From NCBI GenBank assembly GCA_003497765.1, contig DNNY01000159.1, positions 1 to 5,768 of the forward strand: a stretch of DNA of 5,768 bases, read 5' to 3'. The DNA comes from Oceanospirillaceae bacterium. GTDB taxonomy: Bacteria > Pseudomonadota > Gammaproteobacteria > Pseudomonadales > Balneatricaceae. Positions within the stretch are counted from its first letter, which is position 1. Each line of letters begins with the position of its first letter. This document shows positions 1-5,768 of the stretch, piece by piece. A model generated the notes under the pieces. That model did not search any database. It saw only the letters and a program-made list of their open reading frames with translations, and was not told where the DNA came from. The position numbers were made by a program, and so were the translations under genes.

Positions 1-544
1 CTATTTCACGGCTAGGTAGGCCAACAAAATCAACTTTACTTATCCCTGCTGCTAGTAGCTCTTCTTCGGCTTTTCTAGCAACACCAATCAATTCCTCAAG
101 GGTGCCATCGGTAGTAATTAACACAGTGCCCACATCATCGAAGCGGGAGACTTGTTCTACGGTTGGTGTTTCAGCATCAGCAGGCAAGCCAGTTAGGGTA
201 TCGACACGCTGCTTAATATTGTTGGTTACTTCAGTAAAATCAGCACCACTCTCTACTTCCAAAAACATGGAGACGCCACCACGGCGGGTATTTGAGTTGA
301 CCTTACTTACATTAGCAATACTTTTAAGTTGCTGCTCTAGGGGTACAGTAATACTGGTTTGTACCTCTTCCGCAGAAGCACCGGGCCAAACCACTTGTAC
401 ACTAACCACTTCGATAGCGAAATCAGGGAAGAACTGAGTATTGAGTTTTGACAAACCATAGAAGCCTGATAGAAACATCAGCAACATCAATAGATTTGGC
501 GCCACTCGGTGATTGGCAAATAGACTTATAAAGGAATTGATCAT
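1..544 (-). CDS. RND-family efflux permease, N-terminal part (runs off the left edge)
   Basis: This is the start of an inner-membrane RND (AcrB-type) proton-driven exporter. Only 181 codons of a protein that is usually about 1,000-1,050 residues are present. Seen in sequence: a short N-terminal amphipathic stretch (MINSFISLFANHR), a first transmembrane helix at about residues 16-33 rich in Leu and Met, the NTQFFPDF segment at 35-42, and the porter-domain signature WPGASAEEVQTSITVPLEQQ at 53-72. The periplasmic porter subdomain follows, with DFTEVTNNIKQRVD at about 102-115. The ATG at 544-542 is preceded by AAAGGAAA, which overlaps the stop of the adaptor gene, so the two genes form one operon with a 15-base gap. 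The adaptor partner and the N-terminal sequence fit the HAE1-type drug/hydrophobe exporters rather than the metal-type CusA group. The substrate cannot be told, because the proton-relay Asp residues and most of the binding pocket lie outside the window. Confidence 0.93.
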   Translation of the reverse strand, partial: MINSFISLFANHRVAPNLLMLLMFLSGFYGLSKLNTQFFPDFAIEVVSVQVVWPGASAEEVQTSITVPLEQQLKSIANVSKVNSNTRRGGVSMFLEVESGADFTEVTNNIKQRVDTLTGLPADAETPTVEQVSRFDDVGTVLITTDGTLEELIGVARKAEEELLAAGISKVDFVGLPSREI

Positions 545-559
545 AGTTGGCAGTTTCCT

Positions 560-1801
560 TTAGCGAGTTTCAACCAACAGACCAGTGACAGCATTTGGCA
601 GTTGAGTAGTTATTAAAAGGTCATCATCTTTAAGTTCAGCAGCGCGCACTAAAGTCAAAGACTCACCATCTTTACCTTCGATTTCGCCAAGGCGTTTGAT
701 AACCACGGCTTGTAAACGATCATCAACAATGCGATAGACGCGGTTTTGGCCGTAAAGAGATAAAGCAGGTATAGCGGCAACCTGTTGCTCAGTTGGCAAC
801 TCCAAGGTTATTTCAACATTCCGGCCTACCTCAAGCTGTGCATCTTTGGGCAGAATAAAGAAAGCATCCACGCCACCTTGGCTACCACTGGCTTCTGCCG
901 AGAGACGGTCTAGAGGCAGCTTGATACGTTTACCGTTATACGCTAATCGTGCTTGAATGGATTTTCCTGATTGGAGGTAGGCAAGGTAGCGGGCAGGTAT
1001 TTGGCTGCGCACTTCAAGGGATTGGGTATTGTACATACTCACTAAGCGATCACCATTGCGGGCACGATTACCTTGGCTGGTATTGACACTTAACACACGA
1101 CCATTAAAAGGTGCTTTAATCTGCGTACGCTGCAGATCGAGCTTAGCAAAGTCTAGTTGTGCTTGGCTTTGCATAGCTTGAGCTTCAAGTTGTGCTAAGC
1201 GATTAGGGTGGTTGTTGATTAAGCTTTGTCGATTTAACAATGATAATTGTTGTTGGCGTACTAACTTATTAGCATCTTCAAGCCGGGCAGATGGGGCCAT
1301 ATTGTTGGCCACCAGCTCTTCCTGTCGGGCTAGATTTTTCAGGTTTAGTTCTTGCAGTTGTTGTTCAATGGCTAAAGCATTGGTATTCGTTTCATGACTA
1401 TTCTTTTCACTGGCGATACGGGCACCGATATCAAGTAAACTTGCCTCACGTTGTGTTAAGGTCAGGGTTAATTCTCTGTCGTCTAAAGTAATAAGACTCT
1501 GGCCTTGTTTTACCTCATCACCTTTTGCCACATCAACTTGTTTTACAAAAGCGTTAATTGTGGCGCTTAATTGCACTATTTCACTAGCTTCTATGGAGCC
1601 ATAAAGTGTGATTTCAGGCGCGGCATCAGTCAAGCTAACTTTATGGGTGGCCACCGTCCAAACCTTTTCTTCAATGGGTTTGGCGGGAACAGATGGTTTG
1701 CTGCTTTGCAGATATTTAAAAATGTAAAAAGCACCCCCTATAATAAGTAAGGGTAATACCACTTTTTTGATAAATGCAAAGAAAAATGATTTTACGGTCA
1801 T
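560..1801 (-). CDS. RND efflux periplasmic adaptor (membrane fusion protein, HlyD/AcrA type)
   Basis: This adaptor links an inner-membrane RND permease to an outer-membrane channel. Numbered from the ATG at 1801 it has 413 residues. Domains in order: a hydrophobic anchor at about 14-30 with no lipobox Cys, so it should be held by an uncleaved N-terminal helix rather than by lipid; the first half of the lipoyl domain at about 84-108 (VKQVDVAKGDEVKQGQSLITL); a long Gln/Leu/Glu-rich alpha-helical hairpin at about 110-225; the second lipoyl half at about 227-258, starting IKAPFNGRVLSV; then beta-barrel and membrane-proximal domains to the C-terminus. An in-frame TTG at 1822 would add seven residues, but it has no ribosome binding site. 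The ATG also has only a weak one, so the start is moderately sure. The permease gene follows 15 bases downstream. No local repressor gene is visible. Exact substrate and subfamily are unknown. Confidence 0.92.
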   Translation of the reverse strand: MTVKSFFFAFIKKVVLPLLIIGGAFYIFKYLQSSKPSVPAKPIEEKVWTVATHKVSLTDAAPEITLYGSIEASEIVQLSATINAFVKQVDVAKGDEVKQGQSLITLDDRELTLTLTQREASLLDIGARIASEKNSHETNTNALAIEQQLQELNLKNLARQEELVANNMAPSARLEDANKLVRQQQLSLLNRQSLINNHPNRLAQLEAQAMQSQAQLDFAKLDLQRTQIKAPFNGRVLSVNTSQGNRARNGDRLVSMYNTQSLEVRSQIPARYLAYLQSGKSIQARLAYNGKRIKLPLDRLSAEASGSQGGVDAFFILPKDAQLEVGRNVEITLELPTEQQVAAIPALSLYGQNRVYRIVDDRLQAVVIKRLGEIEGKDGESLTLVRAAELKDDDLLITTQLPNAVTGLLVETR

Positions 1802-2026
1802 AAGGATACCAGCTATTGCCAATTATAAAAATTTCTATCATTCTACATTAAACATCTGTTTGAAGCGCCTCTTTAACCATTGATATTATTCGTTTTACTT
1901 AACTTTACGCTTTTATTTACAAAAAATAATTGGGAGATAATCTTTTTATTGCTTTGACTAAAGGGGGGTTATGTTCTGCTACAGCTGCACTATAATGAGT
2001 TTTTTCAATCATTGCGGAACTATGTT
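1802..2026. other. Divergent intergenic region between the efflux operon and pdxH
   Basis: These 225 bases separate two divergent units and should carry both promoters. The pdxH side has a consensus -10 hexamer (separate entry). On the minus strand, AT-rich hexamers such as TAATAT near 1875 occur, but none has a good -35 partner, so I do not place a promoter for the efflux operon. A run of six G at 1963-1968 stands out in AT-rich surroundings. I found no clear inverted repeat that would mark a TetR-type operator. Confidence 0.5.
1991..1996 (+). promoter_or_regulatory. Candidate -10 element of the pdxH-rlmG promoter
   Basis: The hexamer TATAAT at 1991-1996 is a perfect sigma-70 -10 element. 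It would start transcription near 2003, giving a leader of about 24 bases before the pdxH ATG. The -35 region at the right distance (around 1968-1974, GTTATGT) is poor. A better TTGACT at 1954-1959 lies 31 bases upstream of the hexamer, too far to pair with it. The call rests on the -10 match and its position only. Confidence 0.4.
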
Positions 2027-2665
2027 ATGACTAACTATCAAGATTATCGCCGTGAGTATGAGGCTAATGGTTTGCGTCGAGCAGACTTAAAGTCTGACCC
2101 TTTTGCCCAATTTGCTGATTGGTTAAATGACGCTGAGGTGGCCTGCCCATTGGATGCGACATCCATGACATTGGCCACAGCTGATGCGGATGGTCGGCCT
2201 ACAGCACGCATGGTGCTATTAAAGAGCTTTGATAAGCAAGGTATGGTTTGGTATAGCGATAATCGAAGTGAAAAAGGCCAACAGCTGGTGCAGAACCCCC
2301 AGGCAGCATTATTGTTTTATTGGCAAACTTTGGAGCGTCAGGTGCGTATTACTGGCAAGGTAGAAGTGTTGTCAGAAGATATAATTGAAGCTTATTTTCA
2401 TAGCCGCCCTCGTGGTAGCCAAATAAGTGCCGCGATTTCACCCCAGAGTCAGATAGTGGCAAATCGTGCTGAACTTGAACAAAGTGTTGCTGATCTTGAG
2501 AGTCAGATGACTGATAAACCAATACCCAGACCGGCTTCTTGGATTGGTTATTGTTTACAACCGGATAGCTTCGAGTTTTGGCAAGGCCGCCCAAGTCGCT
2601 TGCATGATCGTTTTCGCTATCAATTATTGGACAATGGCTGGCATATAGATCGATTGGCGCCATAG
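2027..2665 (+). CDS. pdxH: Pyridoxamine 5'-phosphate oxidase
   Basis: This FMN-dependent cytoplasmic enzyme oxidises pyridoxine or pyridoxamine 5'-phosphate to pyridoxal 5'-phosphate with O2, in the last step of de novo PLP synthesis and in salvage. The 212-residue protein matches the E. coli enzyme (218 residues) along its length. Visible motifs: the N-terminal YRREYEANGLRRADL; RMVLLK (61-66), an FMN-binding strand; LLFYWQTLERQVRITGK (95-111); YFHSRPRGSQIS (123-134), the phosphate-binding part of the substrate site; and EFWQGRPSRLHDR (183-195), where R191 and H193 align with E. coli R197 and H199. The C-terminus WHIDRLAP is also conserved. Where E. coli has Arg in GSRK, this protein has Glu (RSEK, 80-83), a change I believe occurs in other members. 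An in-frame TTG at 2012 would add five residues. I chose the ATG at 2027, which has GGA eight bases upstream and starts where the family starts. rlmG follows after two bases. Confidence 0.97.
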   Translation: MTNYQDYRREYEANGLRRADLKSDPFAQFADWLNDAEVACPLDATSMTLATADADGRPTARMVLLKSFDKQGMVWYSDNRSEKGQQLVQNPQAALLFYWQTLERQVRITGKVEVLSEDIIEAYFHSRPRGSQISAAISPQSQIVANRAELEQSVADLESQMTDKPIPRPASWIGYCLQPDSFEFWQGRPSRLHDRFRYQLLDNGWHIDRLAP

Positions 2666-2667
2666 GC

Positions 2668-3792
2668 ATGACCCAAGATATTGAATTGGCTTTACCTCAG
2701 GGCAGTCTCAAGCTGCAGCGTCTGCCATTACGTCGCAAGCAAACTTTGCAAGCTTGGGATAGCGCAGACCAATTGGCATTAACCCAGTTACAAGATATTA
2801 AACCTGACAGTCGTATCCTCTTGGTAAATGATCATTTTGGCGCTCTAGGAACGGGTCTATCTGCGCTGCACAAGCAAGTTCAGTTGACTGTTTGGAGCGA
2901 TTCTTATCTTGCGCGGCAGGCTTTGCACCATAACTGCCAATTAAACCAACTACCCGCAGTGAAATTTGTTGAGGCCGTTGCTACGCCTCAAGGTCCTTTT
3001 GATCTGGTGGTTATGCGGGCACCAAAAAGTCATAGCTTGCTACAAGACCAAATCAAGCGTTTGGTGCCACAATTGGCTGCTGACGCAAGTCTGCTATTGC
3101 CAATAATGGTTAAGCATTTGGATAATAGCTTGTATGACTTACTCACTAAACTATTAGGGCCTCTAAGTGCCAGCCGAGCTGTAAAAAAAGCCCGAGTATT
3201 GTCGGCTCAACCAACTAATGTCTCTGGTAGGAGTCCAGCCCCAGTAATCAAAAGCTGGCAATATAAAGACTTTACCTTAAGCCATTACAGTGGAGTATAC
3301 GGCCGCAAGCGCCTAGATGAAGGTAGTCAATTTTTGCTCGAAAACTTCCCCAAGGGTGATTTTAAGCGCGTTATTGATCTTGGTTGTGGTAATGGTATCT
3401 TATCTTTGCAGGCGGCAAAGACTTGGCCCCATGCCCAAATTCTAGGCGTTGATGAATCTTATATGGCGGTGGCGTCAGCCAAGCTAAACGCTGAGCAAAA
3501 TGCTCTGGCTGCAGCTTGTGAATTTCAAATCGGCAATTGTTTAGCTGCGTTAGCAACTAAAAGTGCTGACTTAATACTGTGCAATCCACCTTTTCATCAG
3601 CAGCGCGTTGTTGGCGATCAATTGGCTATGGCCATGTTTGCCGATGCAAGTCGGGTACTCGATACGCAGGGTGAATTATGGGTGGTGGGTAACCGGCATT
3701 TGGGCTACCACGCTAAGTTAAAGCGCTGGTTTAAGCATATTGAACAGCAAGGCAAGCACCCTAAATTTGTGGTCTTCAAGTGCCGAAAATAG
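2668..3792 (+). CDS. rlmG: 23S rRNA (guanine-N2) methyltransferase RlmG
   Basis: This SAM-dependent enzyme makes m2G at position 1835 (E. coli numbering) of 23S rRNA. The 374 residues compare with 378 in E. coli. The layout is that of the RlmG/RsmC type: an N-terminal, degenerate Rossmann-like domain (about 1-190, including LLVNDHFGALGTGLS at 51-65) that helps bind RNA, and a catalytic C-terminal domain. Motif I is IDLGCGNGI (236-244), the acidic SAM-ribose motif is VDESYMAVASAKLN (261-274), and the catalytic motif IV is NPPFHQQ (306-312). NPPFHQQ and the VDES..MAVAS segment match E. coli RlmG better than RsmC. The ATG lies two bases after the pdxH stop. The only purine-rich stretch is AGG, one base before the ATG, so translation probably depends on ribosomes finishing pdxH. 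The gene ends directly against the stop of the convergent acyltransferase gene. Confidence 0.94.
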   Translation: MTQDIELALPQGSLKLQRLPLRRKQTLQAWDSADQLALTQLQDIKPDSRILLVNDHFGALGTGLSALHKQVQLTVWSDSYLARQALHHNCQLNQLPAVKFVEAVATPQGPFDLVVMRAPKSHSLLQDQIKRLVPQLAADASLLLPIMVKHLDNSLYDLLTKLLGPLSASRAVKKARVLSAQPTNVSGRSPAPVIKSWQYKDFTLSHYSGVYGRKRLDEGSQFLLENFPKGDFKRVIDLGCGNGILSLQAAKTWPHAQILGVDESYMAVASAKLNAEQNALAAACEFQIGNCLAALATKSADLILCNPPFHQQRVVGDQLAMAMFADASRVLDTQGELWVVGNRHLGYHAKLKRWFKHIEQQGKHPKFVVFKCRK

Positions 3793-4407
3793 TTACTCAC
3801 TTTTGATATGAATGCCACGAATATCAGGGTTGTAATACTCTGGATTTTTACCTGTCACCTGACTGTAAAAGGTTTCTATTTCAGTCAGATCTGCATCTAT
3901 ATCGCCACTGGGTTGCACCAGTTTACCGATACCACCAACTCTTTTGGCAAAATCAAAATAAGCCAAGGCTAATGGCACATTAGCACCTTGAGCAATATGA
4001 TAAAAACCTGTTTTCCAGCGCGGTGACCAAGAGCGTGTGCCCTCTGGTGTCAGGGCTAATATCATCTTGTCGTTATGATTAAATGCTTGAATACTGGCTT
4101 CTACCATATTGTTGGCTTTACTGCGATCGAGAGGAATACCACCAAGCCAGCGCATAACGGGACCAAAAGGGCCTTTAAATAGAGAATGCTTGCCAATCCA
4201 ATAGGGCTTGAGTCGTAAATGAATGCCTAATGCCATGCCAATGGGAAAGTCCCAGTTCGAGGTATGGGGGGCAGCCAGAATAAGATAACTACCTGATTTA
4301 GGCAGGCTACTAGTATCAACCTGCCAGCCACCTAGTTTGATATATAGCCAGGCAATTAAACGCATAAAATGAATAACAACAGGGGTATTGTGGATGGTGA
4401 AATGCAT
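3793..4407 (-). CDS. PlsC-like acyltransferase family protein (1-acylglycerol-3-phosphate acyltransferase superfamily)
   Basis: This is a 204-residue, probably membrane-associated acyltransferase. Seen in sequence: motif I as HTSNWD (H48, D53), the HX4D catalytic pair; motif II as GGIPLDR (89-95), which in the family contacts the glycerol-phosphate; motif III as PEGTR (121-125); and a Pro after Val at 144-145 in the motif IV position. A hydrophobic segment at about 9-26 could insert in the membrane. The protein is shorter than classical PlsC (about 240 residues) and belongs to the short group with HTSNWDF. The acceptor substrate of that group is not well defined, so lysophosphatidic acid should not be assumed. 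The ATG at 4407 has no strong ribosome binding site; an internal Met at residue 15 also lacks one. I keep the upstream start because NTPVV before the first hydrophobic segment resembles relatives as I recall them. It is probably transcribed alone from the promoter at 4440-4448. Confidence 0.9.
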   Translation of the reverse strand: MHFTIHNTPVVIHFMRLIAWLYIKLGGWQVDTSSLPKSGSYLILAAPHTSNWDFPIGMALGIHLRLKPYWIGKHSLFKGPFGPVMRWLGGIPLDRSKANNMVEASIQAFNHNDKMILALTPEGTRSWSPRWKTGFYHIAQGANVPLALAYFDFAKRVGGIGKLVQPSGDIDADLTEIETFYSQVTGKNPEYYNPDIRGIHIKSE

Positions 4408-4439
4408 AACAATTAAGGCTTTCAGTGGCTTTTTGCGGT

Positions 4440-4448
4440 ATTATAGCA
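4440..4448 (-). promoter_or_regulatory. Extended -10 promoter for the acyltransferase gene
   Basis: Read on the minus strand, this is TGCTATAAT, a perfect -10 hexamer preceded by the TGn extension that lets sigma-70 work without a good -35. No -35 match is seen at the usual distance (around 4463-4468). Transcription would start near 4433, about 25 bases before the ATG at 4407. The same bases on the plus strand read TATTAT and might contribute to slyD transcription, but no matching plus-strand -35 is evident. Confidence 0.5.
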
Positions 4449-4492
4449 AGATGTAGTGATCCTAGGACACTTTCTTTCACGCTTATCCCATC

Positions 4493-4497
4493 AGGAG
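4493..4497 (+). promoter_or_regulatory. Ribosome binding site that fixes the slyD start
   Basis: AGGAG at 4493-4497 lies six bases before the ATG at 4504. It decides against the upstream in-frame ATA/ATT/GTG-type starts, which would add about 16 residues with no similarity to SlyD. Confidence 0.85.
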
Positions 4498-4503
4498 ACA
4501 TTT

Positions 4504-4968
4504 ATGATTATTGCTGCCAACAGTGTGGTGGTTTTTCACTATACCTTAACCAATGAGGCTGGAGAGGTTCTAGACACTTCGCGCGAAGGAGAGCCCCTAC
4601 CTTATTTGCATGGTGCCAACAATATCGTGCAAGGCTTGGAACAAGCCATGGCAGGCAAAGCGGCGGGCGACACCTTTAAAGTGAGTGTACCGCCTAATCT
4701 AGGCTACGGTCCTTATATGGATGAAATGGTGCAACAAGTATCACGGGAAATGTTTTCGGGAATCGAGACTTTAGAAGTAGGCATGCAATTTAATGCTGAA
4801 GGCCAGTCGGGACAGCAACATGTAGTGACCATTACAGCCATCGATGGTGACCAGATTACGGTTGATGGTAATCATGATCTAGCGGGAGAAGTGCTTAACT
4901 TTGACGTGGAAATTATTGAAGTCCGCGCTGCTTCTGAAGAAGAAATCGCCCATGGTCATGTGCATTAA
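4504..4968 (+). CDS. slyD: FKBP-type peptidyl-prolyl cis-trans isomerase, SlyD type, without the metal-binding tail
   Basis: This is a cytoplasmic prolyl isomerase with chaperone activity; 154 residues, against 196 in E. coli SlyD. Domain order: the first FKBP part (1-70) with YLHGANNIVQGLEQAM (34-49), which lines the active site; the insert-in-flap chaperone domain (about 71-120) beginning YMDEMVQQVSREMF; then the closing FKBP part with DGNHDLAG (121-128), LNFDVEIIEVR (131-141) and EEEIAHGHVH at the end. These match SlyD rather than FkpB/SlpA, which lacks YLHG and has DFNHPLAG. The E. coli protein continues with a His/Cys-rich tail that binds nickel and serves hydrogenase maturation. Here the protein stops at HGHVH, so isomerase and chaperone work is likely but the nickel-store role is not. 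The stop looks natural, and tail-less SlyD proteins are known in other bacteria. It is divergent from the acyltransferase gene and appears to stand alone. Confidence 0.95.
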   Translation: MIIAANSVVVFHYTLTNEAGEVLDTSREGEPLPYLHGANNIVQGLEQAMAGKAAGDTFKVSVPPNLGYGPYMDEMVQQVSREMFSGIETLEVGMQFNAEGQSGQQHVVTITAIDGDQITVDGNHDLAGEVLNFDVEIIEVRAASEEEIAHGHVH

Positions 4969-5071
4969 GTTTGCTAAGGATCACTAGTTGTTTGGCAACA
5001 TGAGGACAAACGCTAAGGCGTCTTAAAAAAGTGGTTCAATCTCCTTTAAACAGGCTACCATTTTAGGCGTT

Positions 5072-5090
5072 GGCATTTGTGCCTCATTTT
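5072..5090 (+). terminator. Weak candidate terminator after slyD
   Basis: GGCA (5072-5075) and TGCC (5080-5083) form a four-base stem with a TTTG loop, followed by TCATTTT and further T-rich sequence. The stem is short and the T tract is interrupted. It also lies about 100 bases after the slyD stop, so this is a weak candidate. No better one was found between slyD and the next gene. Confidence 0.2.
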
Positions 5091-5427
5091 ATCTGTTTAC
5101 ACTTATATATCTATGGTCAGGCTTGACTCAAGATTTAAATATCACAACCCCACTTCCATGATGTTATTGGTTATCTGTTTCCTTGATTTGCTCAAAGGAA
5201 CTAAATATTAGCAACTATCATTGTTAAGACACCTACTAATCTAATTGAGCGTTGCTGTGCGGTAAGCATAAGCAATAAGTCCCCCTACAATTTGTAAAAT
5301 AGAGCAAATAAATACAACCTAGTATTTGTATATAGATAAATATGTCGGTACTTATCTTAGCAATGGTCATCCTAGGTTTGCTGTAATCATTGAGTGCCAG
5401 TAAGATGTATCGTTCGATATATATTGG

Positions 5428-5458
5428 TTGTTATGCTTTGCGATTAATCACCTATACT
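5428..5458 (+). promoter_or_regulatory. Weak candidate promoter for the PEP mutase-like gene
   Basis: TTGTTA at 5428-5433 (four of six -35 bases) and TATACT at 5453-5458 (five of six -10 bases) are separated by 19 bases, longer than the ideal 17. Transcription would begin near 5465, giving a leader of about 60 bases. In AT-rich DNA such matches arise by chance, so this is tentative. Confidence 0.22.
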
Positions 5459-5526
5459 TAGTTAAAAGTTTCATCTGCAGGGATAGACAAAATTGCCGTA
5501 GCTTGACCCGCCAGAGGAAAGATATC

Positions 5527-5768
5527 ATGACCAATAATGCTGAAACCTTTCGTGCCCTGCATCAGCCGGGTAATCCTTTTATTTTGGCCAATGCTTGGGA
5601 TACCGGTTCGGCACTGATGATGCAGGGGCTAGGAGCCAAGGCAATTGGTACATCCTCGGCAGCCCTTGCGTTTACTTTGGGAACACGTGATATGGGGCAT
5701 ATCACTCGTGATCAAGCCCTTGTTCATGCAGAAGACATGGTGGCCGCTTTAGATGTGCCAGTATCTGG
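5527..5768 (+). CDS. Isocitrate lyase/PEP mutase superfamily protein, N-terminal part (runs off the right edge)
   Basis: Eighty codons plus two bases are visible of a TIM-barrel enzyme that is usually about 250-290 residues. The start is clear: AGAGGA at 5513-5518 lies eight bases before the ATG. Family features seen: FILANAWDTGSALMMQGLGA (18-37), in which NAWD opens the first strand of the barrel, and the substrate-binding loop AIGTSSAALAFTLG (39-52). ITRDQALVHAEDMVAALDVPVS at the cut end is where family members continue into the Mg-binding Asp region. The superfamily includes PEP mutase, phosphonopyruvate hydrolase, 2-methylisocitrate lyase and oxaloacetate decarboxylase. The motifs that separate these (the KKCGH-type lyase loop, or the EDK..NS loop of mutases) lie beyond the window. 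The NAWD form suits the broad uncharacterised group often annotated as oxaloacetate decarboxylase or 2-methylisocitrate lyase-like. The exact reaction is unknown. Confidence 0.88.
   Translation, partial: MTNNAETFRALHQPGNPFILANAWDTGSALMMQGLGAKAIGTSSAALAFTLGTRDMGHITRDQALVHAEDMVAALDVPVS

Larger units (their letters stand above)
4969..5526. other. AT-rich 558-base spacer with only short, unrecognised reading frames
   Basis: No recognisable gene, tRNA or insertion sequence lies here, and every reading frame that begins with ATG is short. It should contain the end of the slyD transcript and the promoter of the PEP mutase-like gene. Three short stretches translate into strongly hydrophobic sequence: a plus-strand frame at 5000-5159 with an internal TAA, a 44-codon minus-strand frame at 5236-5370 with a second hydrophobic frame overlapping it, and a 14-codon plus-strand frame at 5342-5386. 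None has a good ribosome binding site. They could be remnants of a decayed membrane-protein gene, unannotated small proteins, or chance in AT-rich DNA. See findings. Confidence 0.6.

Noticed and set aside
102..437. Plus-strand open frame opposite the RND permease gene
   Set aside because: It lies wholly within the permease gene on the other strand. Its translation is Ser/Thr/Cys-rich with no family resemblance, as expected of a shadow frame.
1802..1822. TTG start that would lengthen the adaptor protein by seven residues
   Set aside because: No ribosome binding site precedes the TTG, and the ATG at 1801 leads directly into the normal Lys-plus-hydrophobic anchor.
1954..1996. TTGACT (1954-1959) paired with TATAAT (1991-1996) as one promoter
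   Set aside because: The 31-base spacing is far beyond what sigma-70 holoenzyme spans.
2012..2026. TTG start that would lengthen PdxH by five residues
   Set aside because: It would start about nine bases after the predicted transcription start. The ATG at 2027 has a GGA at a usable distance and matches the family N-terminus.
2349..2669. Minus-strand open frame opposite pdxH
   Set aside because: It is fully antisense to a well-conserved gene, and its translation shows no motif or membrane segment.
4987..4999. GTTG-TTTGG-CAAC hairpin just after slyD
   Set aside because: It is a four-base stem with no T tract following, too weak for a terminator call.
5010..5031. ACGC-TAAG-GCGT hairpin after slyD as a terminator
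   Set aside because: The stem is only four bases and is followed by an A run rather than a T run on the plus strand. On the minus strand the T run comes before the hairpin, not after it.
4459..5376. ATCCTAGG present in both the slyD upstream spacer (4459-4466) and the later spacer (5369-5376)
   Set aside because: Two copies of an 8-base word with unlike flanks are not enough to call a repeat or shared operator.

Overview
The window looks like ordinary chromosome of a moderately AT-rich gammaproteobacterium. The SlyD, RlmG and PdxH proteins all resemble the enterobacterial versions along their length, and RlmG is mainly a gammaproteobacterial enzyme. A marine group such as the Cellvibrionales is possible, but the sequence alone does not settle it. 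There are seven protein genes, two of them cut by the window edges. I see no RNA gene, mobile element, CRISPR array or prophage.

Layout. Bases 1-1801 (minus strand) hold an efflux operon: a membrane fusion (periplasmic adaptor) protein followed, after 15 bases, by the start of an RND permease that runs off the left edge. A 225-base divergent spacer separates this from a plus-strand pair at 2027-3792: pdxH (pyridoxamine 5'-phosphate oxidase) and, two bases later, rlmG (23S rRNA guanine-N2 methyltransferase). rlmG meets a minus-strand PlsC-like acyltransferase (3793-4407) tail to tail, with no base between the two stop codons. A compact 96-base divergent spacer then leads to slyD (4504-4968, plus strand), a peptidyl-prolyl isomerase lacking the long metal-binding tail of the E. 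coli protein. After a 558-base AT-rich spacer, a PEP mutase/isocitrate lyase superfamily gene starts at 5527 and runs off the right edge.

How the genes relate. The adaptor and permease would form one tripartite export pump, probably with an outer-membrane channel encoded elsewhere. pdxH and rlmG appear co-transcribed but serve unrelated pathways (PLP supply and ribosome modification). The acyltransferase, slyD and the PEP mutase-like gene look like independent units.

No convincing new biological system was found. The parts most worth a second look are the 558-base spacer, which holds short hydrophobic reading frames that may be decayed or small membrane-protein genes; the pdxH-rlmG junction; and the abutting convergent stop codons.
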